A stretch of 64,000 bases of DNA from contig OU862919.1 of the NCBI GenBank assembly GCA_917880885.1, forward strand, positions 13,658,001 to 13,722,000, in the 5' to 3' direction. The position numbers and the translations under genes were made by a program. Position 1 is the stretch's first letter; each line of letters starts with the position of its first letter. Positions 1 to 9,299 of this stretch are shown one piece after another. The notes under the pieces are model-generated. The model did not search any database. It worked only from the letters and a program-made list of their open reading frames with translations, and was not told where the DNA came from. The DNA comes from Limnephilus marmoratus (Eukaryota > Arthropoda > Insecta > Trichoptera > Limnephilidae).

Positions 1-650
1 CCCCCCCCCTTCCCCCGTCCCGCAAACCCTTCTCCCGAGTTCTCCTCCCCCTCCCACGTTCCCCTCCCCCTCCTAGGTTCCCCTCCCACCTCTCGTCTTC
101 GCCTTTCACCTTCCCCGCCTTCCCTCTTCCCTTTACCGCTCCCTCGTACCGCCAACCCTCCTCCCGCGTTCCATATATTCAATCCCAGTACATTCAGTTT
201 TTAAACAGCCCGCGTGCCACCTTTTACAATTTTTATTCAAATTTCCATTTTTCATGTGTATTAAATTTGGTACCTAACATAGGTACCTATTTAAAATATC
301 TAAAATTCTTGATTCGATTCAAACTATTAGGGGAGTAACTACTTTAAATAAATTTATCAACTTAAAGATTTTCAAAAATAGAATTTTATTTAACAATCAT
401 TGTTTTGTAAAATATCCTTCTCAAACACGCGTACTGTCAAACGTGCGATAGTCGTTTAGGTTAGTAATAGGTTTTCTAAAATTATCCAATTTTCTGCGCA
501 ATTTTCTTAATTTTTCTCTCCGTAAGAACCATCCTCGTACTTCAAGGAATATTCGAAAAAAAAAGAATTAGCGAAATCGGTTCAGCTGATCTCGAGATTT
601 GCGCTTAGCAACACATTAAGCGATTCATTTTTATATATAAGAGAAGATAT
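1..650 (+). repeat. Dispersed repeat with C/T-rich tract (copy 1)
   Basis: Cut by the window edge. A C/T-rich tract (about 1-160) leads into a segment ending near 300. The same arrangement (pyrimidine tract, a piece reading gtgccacc, an AT-rich tail) recurs at 37283-37700 and 43536-43990 on the plus strand and at 26700-26998 and 58690-58998 on the minus strand. The complete copies begin with tagctggtacccggcatg, which is missing here. A piece near 580-650 resembles the far end of the family. No coding capacity is seen. I do not recognise the class. Confidence 0.55.
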
Positions 651-654
651 ATTC

Positions 655-1480
655 GTTGTAGGCATAAGTTCATTTACTACTGTTTTCAGGTGTCCTATTA
701 GTTCATCTGCTTTTCTGTCTAAATTTCCTTGGTTATCGCAGATCCACTTTTTGTTTTCTAATGCCGTCCACAATTTATCCTTATTATAGTTCTTTTTATT
801 CCTGTATATATATTATACTTCGTGTTCCCTGAGGCTTCAGACTATTATATCTAATTTTTGTAATAATTGTTTCGTGATCAGATTAATTTTGAATTCTTCC
901 GTAGCATTAACTTCGGCATAAAAGTCATTTGAAATTACCAAATTAATCATGGCTTTAGAGTTTTTTCATATTCTTGTATAATTTTTGACAAGTTGCTTCC
1001 TACCCAGGCAATTTATGATGATGTGTAATCATGTGCTTTTTATATTGAATATTAAAATCTCCACAGATGATTTTCAAATCTCTTGTATTTATTTGCTAAC
1101 GGCACCATTCTTCAAAAGAATCTAAGAATTTTGTATCATTTTGATTTGGGGAATGATAAATAGCTGCATAGGTTCCCAGCTTAAAATCCTTCAATAGCCA
1201 GTAGGTATCCAGGTATTATTTTTATCTAGTACCGCATTTGTTGTGACTTTGTAAGAGATGTTGTTTACACACTCACACACATACACTACAGAATTAATGT
1301 GATAAATCCACCTGTATGCCTACTGCTAAATGAGTCGCAACTAATTGTCGAATAGCCCTGAAATGTTGTTTCATTTTGGTTAATTTCTTCGGTAATACAG
1401 GTTTCGCTCATCATCACTATGTGCAGTTCGTATTCTTTTAGCATGTCTTCGACTTCTTCGATATGTGCTAGCAAACTAGC
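655..1480 (-). pseudogene. Non-LTR retrotransposon endonuclease fragment
   Basis: Minus-strand reading frames, interrupted by shifts, give LINE ORF2 endonuclease-like text. Near 1286-1474 there is a segment containing HIVMMSETCI and an ETTFQGYSTIS-like stretch; near 1090-1210 there is GTYAAIYHSPNQNDTKFLD; near 655-773 there is KKWICDNQ. The YHSPN core followed by a block ending in FLDSFEEW is typical of APE-type endonucleases of non-LTR elements. Stops and frame changes make this a dead fragment. No reverse transcriptase is attached. Confidence 0.6.
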
Positions 1481-1494
1481 TATGGATTTCTCTG

Positions 1495-1829
1495 GGTCTC
1501 CTACCGCCCCCCTGAAAGTCTGAAACGCCCCCCAATTTTCTCTTTGCCTTCTACCGCCCCCCTGAAGGTCTGAAACGCCCCCAAGGGGGCGTTATCGCCC
1601 ACGTTGGGAACCTATGATTTAGGGGAATTCCCCAGGCATAACTTTTGAATTTCTCTCAACTGAGTTGTCATGATTATAGTGGGGTTGCAACCTGTCATAT
1701 TTATTTTGAAAATGGGAGAAATTTCCAACAGTTCAGTTCGATCGAGATTTCTGGTAAGGATTCGAGGGCCCCCTGAGCTTGAGGGCCCCGGGGCACTGCC
1801 CCGCATAGCCCCTAGGTAGCTACGCGCCT
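1495..1829. mobile_element. hAT terminal fragments
   Basis: Two C-rich blocks (1505-1530 and 1552-1585) are near-copies of each other, followed by ggggg-cgtt-atcgccc text as found near Charlie-type hAT ends. At 1800-1829 the sequence ends in tagctacgcgcctg, the reverse complement of a cagGCG-CGTAGCTA hAT end like the one at 60862. No partner end or target duplication is seen, so these are probably truncated elements. Confidence 0.4.
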
Positions 1830-1993
1830 GTTTATAACATACCTAAAAGTGCAAACAGACCAATATGCAAACAGGTAGGGTGTAATAATTAATTCCGTAA
1901 GGTTTTTGCTAAATTTCCTTAATACCATTCCAAGATAGGGCCACATTCTAGTTACATATTTTCCTAAAATACCTGACACAAGATTGAACTTCA

Positions 1994-2706
1994 GAGGGCA
2001 TTACCAGAGAAAACTGGAAATACGTCATTTTCAAAAAAGTTTTTAGACGTATTGACTCTTTTCCACAAAAAATTATAAATGGATTTTGAAAGATTGTTCT
2101 TTTATCTAGCATTCGTATGTAATAAATTTTGAGAATTTTTTAAAATTTTTAGTATAATAAGGTTATTCCATAGGTCATTGGCAGATTTGTTCAATTTTCA
2201 AAAAAGTTTTTGTATTATACCACACCCATTTCAAATAATAAAATCATGTAGTAAAATAAATCAATACATTATCTAGCAAACGTATGCTTTAGAATTTTAA
2301 TTTTAGTTTCAATAAAATCATTAAAAAATATGTACGTACATGTGTTTCTTGGCGAAAATTGGTCCGTTTGTGTATTTATTTGCGCACTTACAAACTAATA
2401 TATTTCAGATTTTTTTAACATTCTTATTAAATTTAGACATTATTGAAAAATGATAAATACTTATAATCAAAAAATAACTACAAAAAGTACATTATTTTAA
2501 TAGTTTTATCATCACGCCTTTCAGCATTTTTGGATGAAGGTATAAATTAAAGCTAATTTGAATTGAAATAAATTCGATATTGAGTTATAATTTAAAAAAG
2601 CTGGTACGGAGAATAATTAATCTTTCTCATTGTAACCGCCCTGCACGATCGTAAGAACAACTTTCGACGAAATGTGGATTTTCGTCCGCTGGCTGGTTAA
2701 ACGCTC
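1994..2706. mobile_element. Non-autonomous element, 4-bp TSD (copy 1)
   Basis: A 713-bp element nearly identical to 50368-51074. Its ends are imperfect inverted repeats: gagggcattaccag on the left and, reverse-complemented, gagcgtttaaccag on the right. It is flanked by the direct repeat ttca (1990-1993 and 2707-2710). The second copy is flanked by ttaa. This suggests a TTAA-like (piggyBac-type) integration preference with relaxed sequence. There is no coding capacity. Confidence 0.75.
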
Positions 2707-2710
2707 TTCA

Positions 2711-4723
2711 AAATCAGAAATTGCTTTAGATTATGAGAATTTGCCTTTGCAAACTTTGACACCTCAAAACATGGTAAGGCCAAGTTAGAACTCTATCCAA
2801 GTAAAGTGACGAACTACACTGCTTCTCGTAAAAACGATCAACTGTGATACAAATAAAATGGCAATTGCAAAAGGTTCAAGTGATGTTAGAACCTTGTAAA
2901 ACAAATGTAACTGTTAGAAGTACCTATCTGGTGACTCTGAAAATAATTTTGATTATAGAAATGAGCAAAAGAAATGGTTTGCATAGAAATCACTTGCCTG
3001 TGATGAAATAAAGATCTTTTGTAAAGTTGTGGAGGTAAAATAATTATAAACATACATACTTTGATGATAGTACAGTCAATATTGCTTTTACACGATTTTG
3101 ATAATCATGGAATGTTAATTAAAGGGCACTGTTTTGATGTGTCAATCAAATATTTTATTCAATTCCTTCCTTTTATAATAATACAAACAGTTGGACGTTT
3201 GATTGCAAATTTTAAGAGGGAAAATTTAGTCTTGAAAAACAAAGGAAAAATAGTGGAGATGATAAAACAGGAATCTACAAAACTGGCTCTACGTATAAAG
3301 GAAAATGATTATTATGATAAAACAGGAATCTACTAATATTGAAAATTAAATGGAACCACAGAGACATCTGTTGACATCTTAAATTAAACACGGAACACGG
3401 TCAACAAAGCGTGATGGTATAGGTCTCGCAAGTTAAGTTGACTTCATCACAGTACTCACACAGATGCAAAACCTTCATACAGCGTGTTTCGTTTTAGGTT
3501 TTTAACAAAAAAGCAATTAATAATTATTTCACAATTGAGAATTCGAATCCAAAGCGTGTTTAAATCGGTAACGATAAAACTGATGTTGTTTTACAACATT
3601 TTTATAGAAACACTGAAGGTTTAGGAAGAAAAATAAGTTTATTAACTAAATGTGATAATCTTTAGGATTGAATTCAAATGGGTATTCATTACTAACAACA
3701 AGGTTAAAAAAATATTGTGTTATTTAAAAAGATTAATTTATTATAATATTCATACTTATATAGATAATATTTTATAAAGTAAATAATCCACAAGCCGCCA
3801 CACGCCGCTACACGTTTAATAGGCATAGATTTTGAAAAGTAAACCACTGTTAAACTTAATTACCAAAAGAAACATCGGTTTCGGTCGGGATAGATGGAAA
3901 AACATGCATTGAAATTCGGTTTTCAAAGTTATAAATTTCCCATATAAGACATCTCCATTGCCGCCATTTTTTTGTACGGATTTGACATTTGTAAAGTTTC
4001 GTTTAAAACTCAATACGCATGAATTACTTGGTTTACCTAAACCATGAACCTAATGTTGAAATGAAGTGTGATTTCCAAAATCTGTGCTTAAAAATTTTGC
4101 TGCTTATGGATTAAGTATTTATTTTTTATAATTATGTGTTAGCAATCATCAGCAACAGTAATTATTTAATTATGTATCAGTCATCATCAGCAACTATCTA
4201 TACGTATATTATCTAAAATATAACAGATTACTAACACAAAGGTACAAAAGATTAACTGCTGAATAGGTACTAGTCTGTGATACTCCAGTTGCCTTAGACG
4301 TCAAATCATACAAGTCATTTATGCTTAAAAGTTGACCAACGTTTTTTTATAAGTAAAATAATTAAACATACGGAATAAAATTTAACGAGTTGGTCCATTC
4401 AGTGATTTGCCACGTTCCGTATCGTAACAGGACTCCATGATATCGTAATAAATATTACAAACACTTTACAATCACTCTGAAAATCTACTCTTCAAATTTA
4501 AAAATTTGATTTTGTCACTTGCGAAATGTAGGTGCACGTATGTTTAAATCAAATTACGAACCGAATGAAGAGAATAGAACACCCTGTAAGTACAGCCTCA
4601 AAAGGGTGTCGTAAAACTTGCCTCTCTTCTAACTAGTTGCAATAAGTGGGCGTAAGCAAGACAGAGAACCTTATCGGTTTTGTGGGCGTCGCTTGACATT
4701 CACACAGATAGACCAATACATCA
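2711..4723. other. Intergenic stretch without a recognised gene
   Basis: AT-rich. A 91-codon open frame at 3061-3336 matches nothing I recognise and is probably chance. The part around 3890-4100 (gccattttttt, gacatttg-aaag, gcatgaattactt) resembles 55340-55430, so it is likely an old repeat. No RFC5 downstream exon could be found here on the minus strand. Confidence 0.4.
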
Positions 4724-4959
4724 ATACTAAGCAGTGGCGGATACAGGGGGGGGCGCAGGGGGCGCGCGCCCCCCCCTTGGCCACCCTAAATACAAGAAAA
4801 TCTTTCTTCAATCATTCGCTCTACATGTCTAAACCATCTAAGCGTCCCTTTCTTAATCTTACTTATTGCCTTGCATTATTTTCATATTTTTCTCACACTA
4901 TCATACATGGCTTTCTATAGCATTTAGTCCTTCCTCTGCCAGTTTCATGCTTCACTGTC

Positions 4960-5270
4960 ATACATCAGGGTTGCTACCCCGGTGCGTAGTCGGGAAACAC
5001 GTCAATTCACGTGCCCAATATTTGTACACGGTTGACATTTGTCACATGAGAACGGGTCGTTTCTTCGACTTGTTCTTGTGTTCAACAGCTCGGCTGTGGA
5101 ATGATTTGCCGGCCTCTGTGTTTCCTCCTTCCTAGAACATGGGTCTCTTCAAGACCAATGTTCATTCCTTCCTCTCCTTAAAAAGACCCTCCACACAGCA
5201 TCCCAGATGACATAGGCCCTGAGGGAAATCATTTTCCTCAGGGCCTCCTGTGTGGAGTTAACGTAAAAAA
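4960..5270 (+). pseudogene. LINE reverse transcriptase C-terminus and 3' UTR
   Basis: The plus-strand frame contains YTVDICHMRTGRFFD and CSTARLWNDLPASVFPPS, the C-terminal block of a non-LTR reverse transcriptase of the jockey/CR1 type, then a 3' UTR ending at about 5270. The UTR holds a strong stem-loop at 5212-5248 (ggccctgaggg / cctcagggcc). The same end recurs at 6160-6590, 7530-7630 and 39195-39665 (minus) and, as a tail of SINE-like elements, at 28790-28860 and 60590-60690. Confidence 0.65.
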
Positions 5271-5554
5271 AAAGAACTCAATTGTGGACTGCTAGCTTCG
5301 CTTCTTTCGACAGTTTTTTGTTAGCGCCAACGGCGTTCAGTCCTCCATAAATGCGGAGTTACCGGCATTTACCCATCTTTCAATATCTCTATCAGACTCC
5401 CCATCTCTCGTAAATATACTTCCCGAATACATAAACTTATCCACTGTCATTTTTGGGTAACTGTTACAAAATATACCTATTATTTTATTTTAAAAAAAAA
5501 ATGTCTTTGGAGATGCTATGTGAAGGGTCATTTTAGAGAAAAGAAATAGTGGAA

Positions 5555-5905
5555 GGAAAAGGGTATGAAGGTGGTTAAGACTCTCTGGGTTAGCGTGTCC
5601 AGGAGAGATGGATGGATGAAACTTTCCCTCCCACTGCAATGCGAGGAAGTGGGTCGAGGGATTCCTGCTGGAGAGGTTAAATGGTCTCCTTCAACCAGTC
5701 CTTTCCAGCTCGCCACGCAGTACGTGAAAAAGTGTGGCGAGCTACTCGTACGCTACTTTGAAAAATCACATCCCACGAACTCAGGCATCCCTGCTAAGTC
5801 ACCAAACTTAGCGATCCACTTGGGATGACTTATAGCAGAGGTGTTGTTTATCCAATAAATAATTCCCGTGGCGGCGGTACCCATACTCGCCTCCTAAATT
5901 GAAAC
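5555..5905 (-). repeat. SINE-like element (copy 1)
   Basis: Read on the minus strand it starts with gggtaccgccgcc, continues through a block ending in gataaacaacacctctg and ends near aaaatgaccct-tcacat, like the LINE 3' tails nearby. The same order occurs at 28380-28860, 37780-38130 and 60360-60690. A short element that shares its 3' tail with a LINE is the usual SINE/LINE-partner design. I see no convincing Pol III promoter, so the class is inferred. Confidence 0.5.
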
Positions 5906-6159
5906 TTTTGCTTCATTCACATTCATAGGTCGTTTCATGTAAAGGTACCCTTAACACGGCTCAACTCAAGTATTTGTTTCCCTTGATCGTATAATGCAGC
6001 CCTACTGCTCCCTGTGGCCAGCCAAGTTTTAAATGTGCGGTCCGTTATTTACTGAAGTGGAAACTTCTTTAGCACCAATGTGATTTAACAAACACATCCA
6101 TCTGTATGTTTTAGCCTGCGAGAGAATGAGATAGTATTTTTTTTACATTTACTCCACAT

Positions 6160-6590
6160 AGGAGGCCCTGAGGAAAATAATTTCCGTCGGGGCCTATGTC
6201 ATCTGGGATGCTGTATGGAGAGTCTTTTTGAGGAGAGGAAGGAATGAACATTGGTCTTGAAGAGACCCATGTTGTAGGAAGGAGGAAACACAGAGGACGG
6301 CAAATCATTCCACAGCCGAGCTGTTGAACACAAGAACGAGTCGAAGAAACGACCCGTTCTCATGTGACAAATGTCAACTGTGTACAAATGTTGGGCACGC
6401 GTTTGGCGTGTTTCCCGACTATGCACCGGTGCCGAAGGGATCAATGATGCTAGTTCCTTGGAGCATCTGCCATTGTAATACCGGAACAAGGATAGCATTC
6501 CCACCCGACGCCTGTGTTCTAAAGATTGAAATCCGTCTGTTAAGATGGGAGAATCTATTAAGCGGACCGCCCGTTTCTGCACAGTCGAGG
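6160..6590 (-). pseudogene. LINE reverse transcriptase C-terminus and 3' UTR, inverted copy
   Basis: The minus-strand frame (6582 to 6199) reads a C-terminal RT segment with FRYYNGRCSKEL, YTVDICHMRTGRFFD and CSTARLWNDLPSSVFPPS. It is a close relative of the plus-strand copy at 4960-5270, and both lie inside the same hAT. The 3' UTR and its hairpin run down to about 6160. It is truncated at the 5' end. Confidence 0.65.
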
Positions 6591-6959
6591 GTATTTTTTA
6601 GGTATTTTGGAGCTCCAGACCAGAGGTGGCTGCCAAAATCATATAGTCGGTCTCCTCTTTGTGCGGTTCGTCGTATTCTCCCCGTTGTCTACTTTTTAGT
6701 TTTCTTATATCTTTAGCGCTCCCCCCTTGAGTTTTTTCTGTATCCGCCACTGATACTAAGCATTTTTATTGCTTTCAACTTAAGATGTTTTACCTATAAT
6801 AATACATTCTAATTAGAATCCTACATTTTCCCACTTCAGTCCATCGCATAAATTACCCAATACAATAACAGTGTAAGAATAGCCAATAATGTGTTTTTGA
6901 CATTTTGGTGTGATTTTTTTATACAATTAGAACATATAACCGATTTCCACAATTTTTTT

Positions 6960-7167
6960 AAATGGCACTCTGTGGAATGCTACGTAAAATGTATTAAGTT
7001 TATGTATTATTAAATGGCACTCTGTGGAATGCTACGTAAAATGTATTAAGTTTATGTATTATTAAATGGCACTCTGTGGAATGCTACGTAAAATGTATTA
7101 AGTTTATGTATTATTAAATGGCACTCTGTGGAATGCTACGTAAAATGTATTAAGTTTATGTATTATT
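6960..7167. repeat. 52-bp tandem repeat, four copies
   Basis: Four perfect or near-perfect copies of a 52-bp unit start at 6960, 7012, 7064 and 7116 (unit begins aaatggcactctgtggaatg). The array ends 15 bases from the RFC5 exon 4 donor, so on the gene's strand it is the first thing in intron 4. The near-identity of units points to recent expansion. Confidence 0.95.
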
Positions 7168-7182
7168 AAAAAAAGGGCTTAC

Positions 7183-7345
7183 TTCTTCGCAGAGCGTTCT
7201 GGGCATCATTAGTCATGGCATCTGCTTCGTCGAGGATGACAAGCTTGAAGCCAGCCTTGAAGATGGTTCGGGTGGAAGCGAAGTTCAAAATCTGGCCTCG
7301 CACTATGCCAATACCTCTGTCATCTGAGGCATTCAGTTCTAGAAC
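7183..7345 (-). CDS. RFC5: RFC5 exon 4 (clamp-loader ATPase, Walker B)
   Basis: RFC5 is one of the small subunits of replication factor C, which loads PCNA at primer-template junctions in the nucleus. This exon encodes residues 77-130, opening with [11 protein letters not shown] and containing the Walker B/DEAD box (residues 115-118, within [12 protein letters not shown]) and the following AQNALRR block that carries the conserved arginine-containing RFC box. The acceptor is ttcag before 7345. The donor is gtaag at 7182, leaving phase 1 (one base of a codon that would begin the next exon, probably Ile). The four exons in the window give 130 residues of the roughly 330 expected. The C-terminal AAA lid and collar exons are not visible to the left and presumably lie outside the window. 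Confidence 0.93.
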
Positions 7346-7529
7346 CTGAAAGTAAATATGAATTAGGATTTGGTGGAAAATTACAATAGATTTTTTTGCA
7401 TTGTGTAATATATAACAATCAGCACCCAAAACATTTTAACTTCTTCTTACATATTATAACTCCACAGGCACAGGATTTGAGCGAAGGGAACCTGGGTTTT
7501 TTAGAGGCTTTTATTATAGGAAGAAGGAA

Positions 7530-7630
7530 ATAGCGAAACCGACAAAACATTCCACAGTCGAGCTTTTTAACGTAAGAATAAATCGTAGAAGCGAACCGTT
7601 CTTATGTGGTGGATGTTCACCCTACCTCTT
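7530..7630 (-). repeat. LINE fragment in RFC5 intron 3
   Basis: This matches the RT C-terminal tail seen at 6275-6375 (aacattccacagtcgagct then gcgaaccgttctta), truncated at both ends. It sits in the 391-bp intron between RFC5 exons 3 and 4, in the same orientation as the gene. Confidence 0.55.
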
Positions 7631-7736
7631 CAGAACAAGTTATGCTCATTGAAAAGGTCTGTATTGAAACTATTTAGGTTTGTAGGTTGTCAGTTGACAG
7701 TTGAATTAAAGGAGTTACAATAATAAACATTCTTAC

Positions 7737-7864
7737 CATAGAATTGAACTGTTGTGGAGTATACATCTGTCTGGCACAAGCGAGGATTGTCGAGGTTTTA
7801 CCAGTTCCAGGCGGCCCATAGAACAACAAGTGAGGCAGCTGGTCCTCCTTCATAAACTTGCTGA
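7737..7864 (-). CDS. RFC5: RFC5 exon 3 (Walker A)
   Basis: Residues 35-76 plus two bases of codon 34. It contains the Walker A/P-loop GPPGTGKT (residues 50-57) preceded by LPHLLFY and followed by [11 protein letters not shown], diagnostic of RFC small subunits. The sequence suits RFC5 rather than RFC2 or RFC4: the [12 protein letters not shown] lead-in and the [11 protein letters not shown] continuation match the 36-kDa subunit. The acceptor is ttatttag before 7864. The first two bases (TC) complete an Ile codon with the last base (A) of exon 2. The donor is gtaag at 7736, phase 0, joining exactly to exon 4. Confidence 0.95.
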
Positions 7865-8142
7865 CTAAATAAAGAAAAAAATACAAAAAAATTAGGTTAT
7901 TAAAAACAAATACATAAGGAAATCAAACCATATTTTGGGATTTCGGTAAATATCGGTTCGGACTGGCCACGCTTATTACGAATAATTTTTTGAAAAAAAA
8001 CTTTAGATTCGCCTTAATTACTATAAAAGGAAACTTTTTGGCTTTGGGGCGGCGGAAAATAATGCATTTTAATTTTCAATTGCATAAAACCAAAATTCAC
8101 TTCGCGAACCGACGACGCAGCGAAAATCCGCAGCCGTAGCTG

Positions 8143-8398
8143 TCACTGTTATGGACAGCTGACTTCGTGGGATAAAGCGCGTAATTATGAAATTTCTCTA
8201 GCGGGCTTGTTTGTGTAACATGGTTTGTGATACAAAAGAATGTGCCCCTTTATAACGCCTGCTCGCGTCAACACAAGAAAAACATCCCAGTTTTCAAGTG
8301 GTTTAGCGGCTACGCTAGGTTTGTGCAACATGGTTTGTGATTCGCGGTATTTCATGTAGGTATCCCACGAAGTCAGCTACAGTCCATAACAGTGACAG
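8143..8398. repeat. Foldback MITE with nested 150-bp unit
   Basis: Inverted arms: gtcactgttatggacagctgacttcgtggg at 8143 is mirrored at 8365-8398. Between them lies a unit (acatggtttgtgatac through agtggtttagcggctacg) that also occurs at 9635-9760 and inverted at 55748-55870. It carries direct copies of acatggtttgtgat at both sides. The longer relative at 53700-54130 has the same arms. (Arm text is split here only for description.). Confidence 0.6.
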
Positions 8399-8639
8399 CA
8401 GGGGGGTATAACTCCGATCCAAATTTTCAACCAAGACCGAAGATAGATAATATCTATGACTGTGTGACGTCATCTTTGCGCAATCTCTCTCCACCAATGG
8501 GAAATTGGATGCCAATAGGAAAACTTTGAATTTAAGCTTTTGACAGCTGGGTGAAATAATGTATCCGGATTGCTCTCAACGGTTTATTTCAATGCGACGC
8601 GAATTCAAAATTTGCTTCCTAAACAAATGAAATAGAATT

Positions 8640-9216
8640 GAATACGTTTATTATCCAATTTTGAGAACTCGTGCATATGTTTGTGGCTACTAGTATCGCA
8701 AAACGTCTCATTTCGCGATATGATTATGCTCGTGAAAACCATTATAACCTGCAAACAAAAAGGTACAAACATTTATATGAAACATTTCTGCATTTATCTT
8801 GTTTTGTTTTTATCTGTCGGTCTGTCTTGATGTATCTCATGAGATGTTTTCTTTAATATTTTCAGCTCGAAACACTAAATCCTATCCTTACAGCTGACAG
8901 GCCGGTGGAGATTACTGGTGTCATTCCCCTAGAGAAGAGAGCACGTTCCACGAACGACGGCCTGCGCCTACTGATCTCTGGGTTTGTTTGCATTTTACCT
9001 TATTATAATAATACATATAAAAGCATTAATTTAGCACCTTAATAATGACATATGATTGTTGTAGGTATGTGGGATAGTAACGTTGTGGTGTCATGTCAGG
9101 AGATGGGGCTGACGTGTGCCACCACTCTCTTTCACCGCTGTTCTTGAGCGAACATAAGAAGGAGGAAGAGTACTCCATGGCCTGGACCAGGATGCAGCAG
9201 GACCAATATATTCTCA
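8640..9216 (+). pseudogene. Exon-like fragments of an unrecognised gene
   Basis: Three plus-strand blocks look like exons with splice-like borders. A: about 8665-8760, reading FVATSIAKRLISRYDYA up to a GTAC-type donor. B: 8866-8980, after attttcag, reading LETLNPILTADRPVE then ITGVIPLEKRARST. C: 9065-9215, after gttgtag, with two frames, one holding SCQEMGLTCATTLFHRC and the next EEEYSMAWTRMQQDQYIL, so a frameshift is present. I do not recognise the protein. It is not RFC5 (wrong strand). The position inside a foldback element suggests captured or stranded gene pieces, but an old TE gene is possible. Confidence 0.35.
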
Positions 9217-9299
9217 GTACGCTTAGCTTTTCTAAATTTGTTCTATTTTTATTGTTAAAGAGAGTACGAACACATTGTGCAATATAGTTGTGAACTTGG

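Larger units (their letters stand above)
4732..6752. mobile_element. Non-autonomous hAT element with nested LINE ends
   Basis: Terminal inverted repeats cagtggcggatacag / ctgtatccgccactg are flanked by a perfect 8-bp target duplication, atactaag (4724-4731 and 6753-6760), the hAT signature. The interior is not transposase. It is a collection of LINE 3' ends in opposite orientations (4960-5270 plus, 6160-6590 minus) and a SINE-like element (5555-5905 minus). The C/G-rich left end contains a run of c and g homopolymers. Confidence 0.85.

Noticed and set aside
3061..3336. 91-codon plus-strand frame
   Set aside because: No recognisable domain, no splice context, AT-rich chance composition.
1..7182. 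Search for the remaining RFC5 exons (sensor, lid and collar region) on the minus strand
   Set aside because: No stretch resembling the expected conserved blocks was found; they are presumably outside the window.
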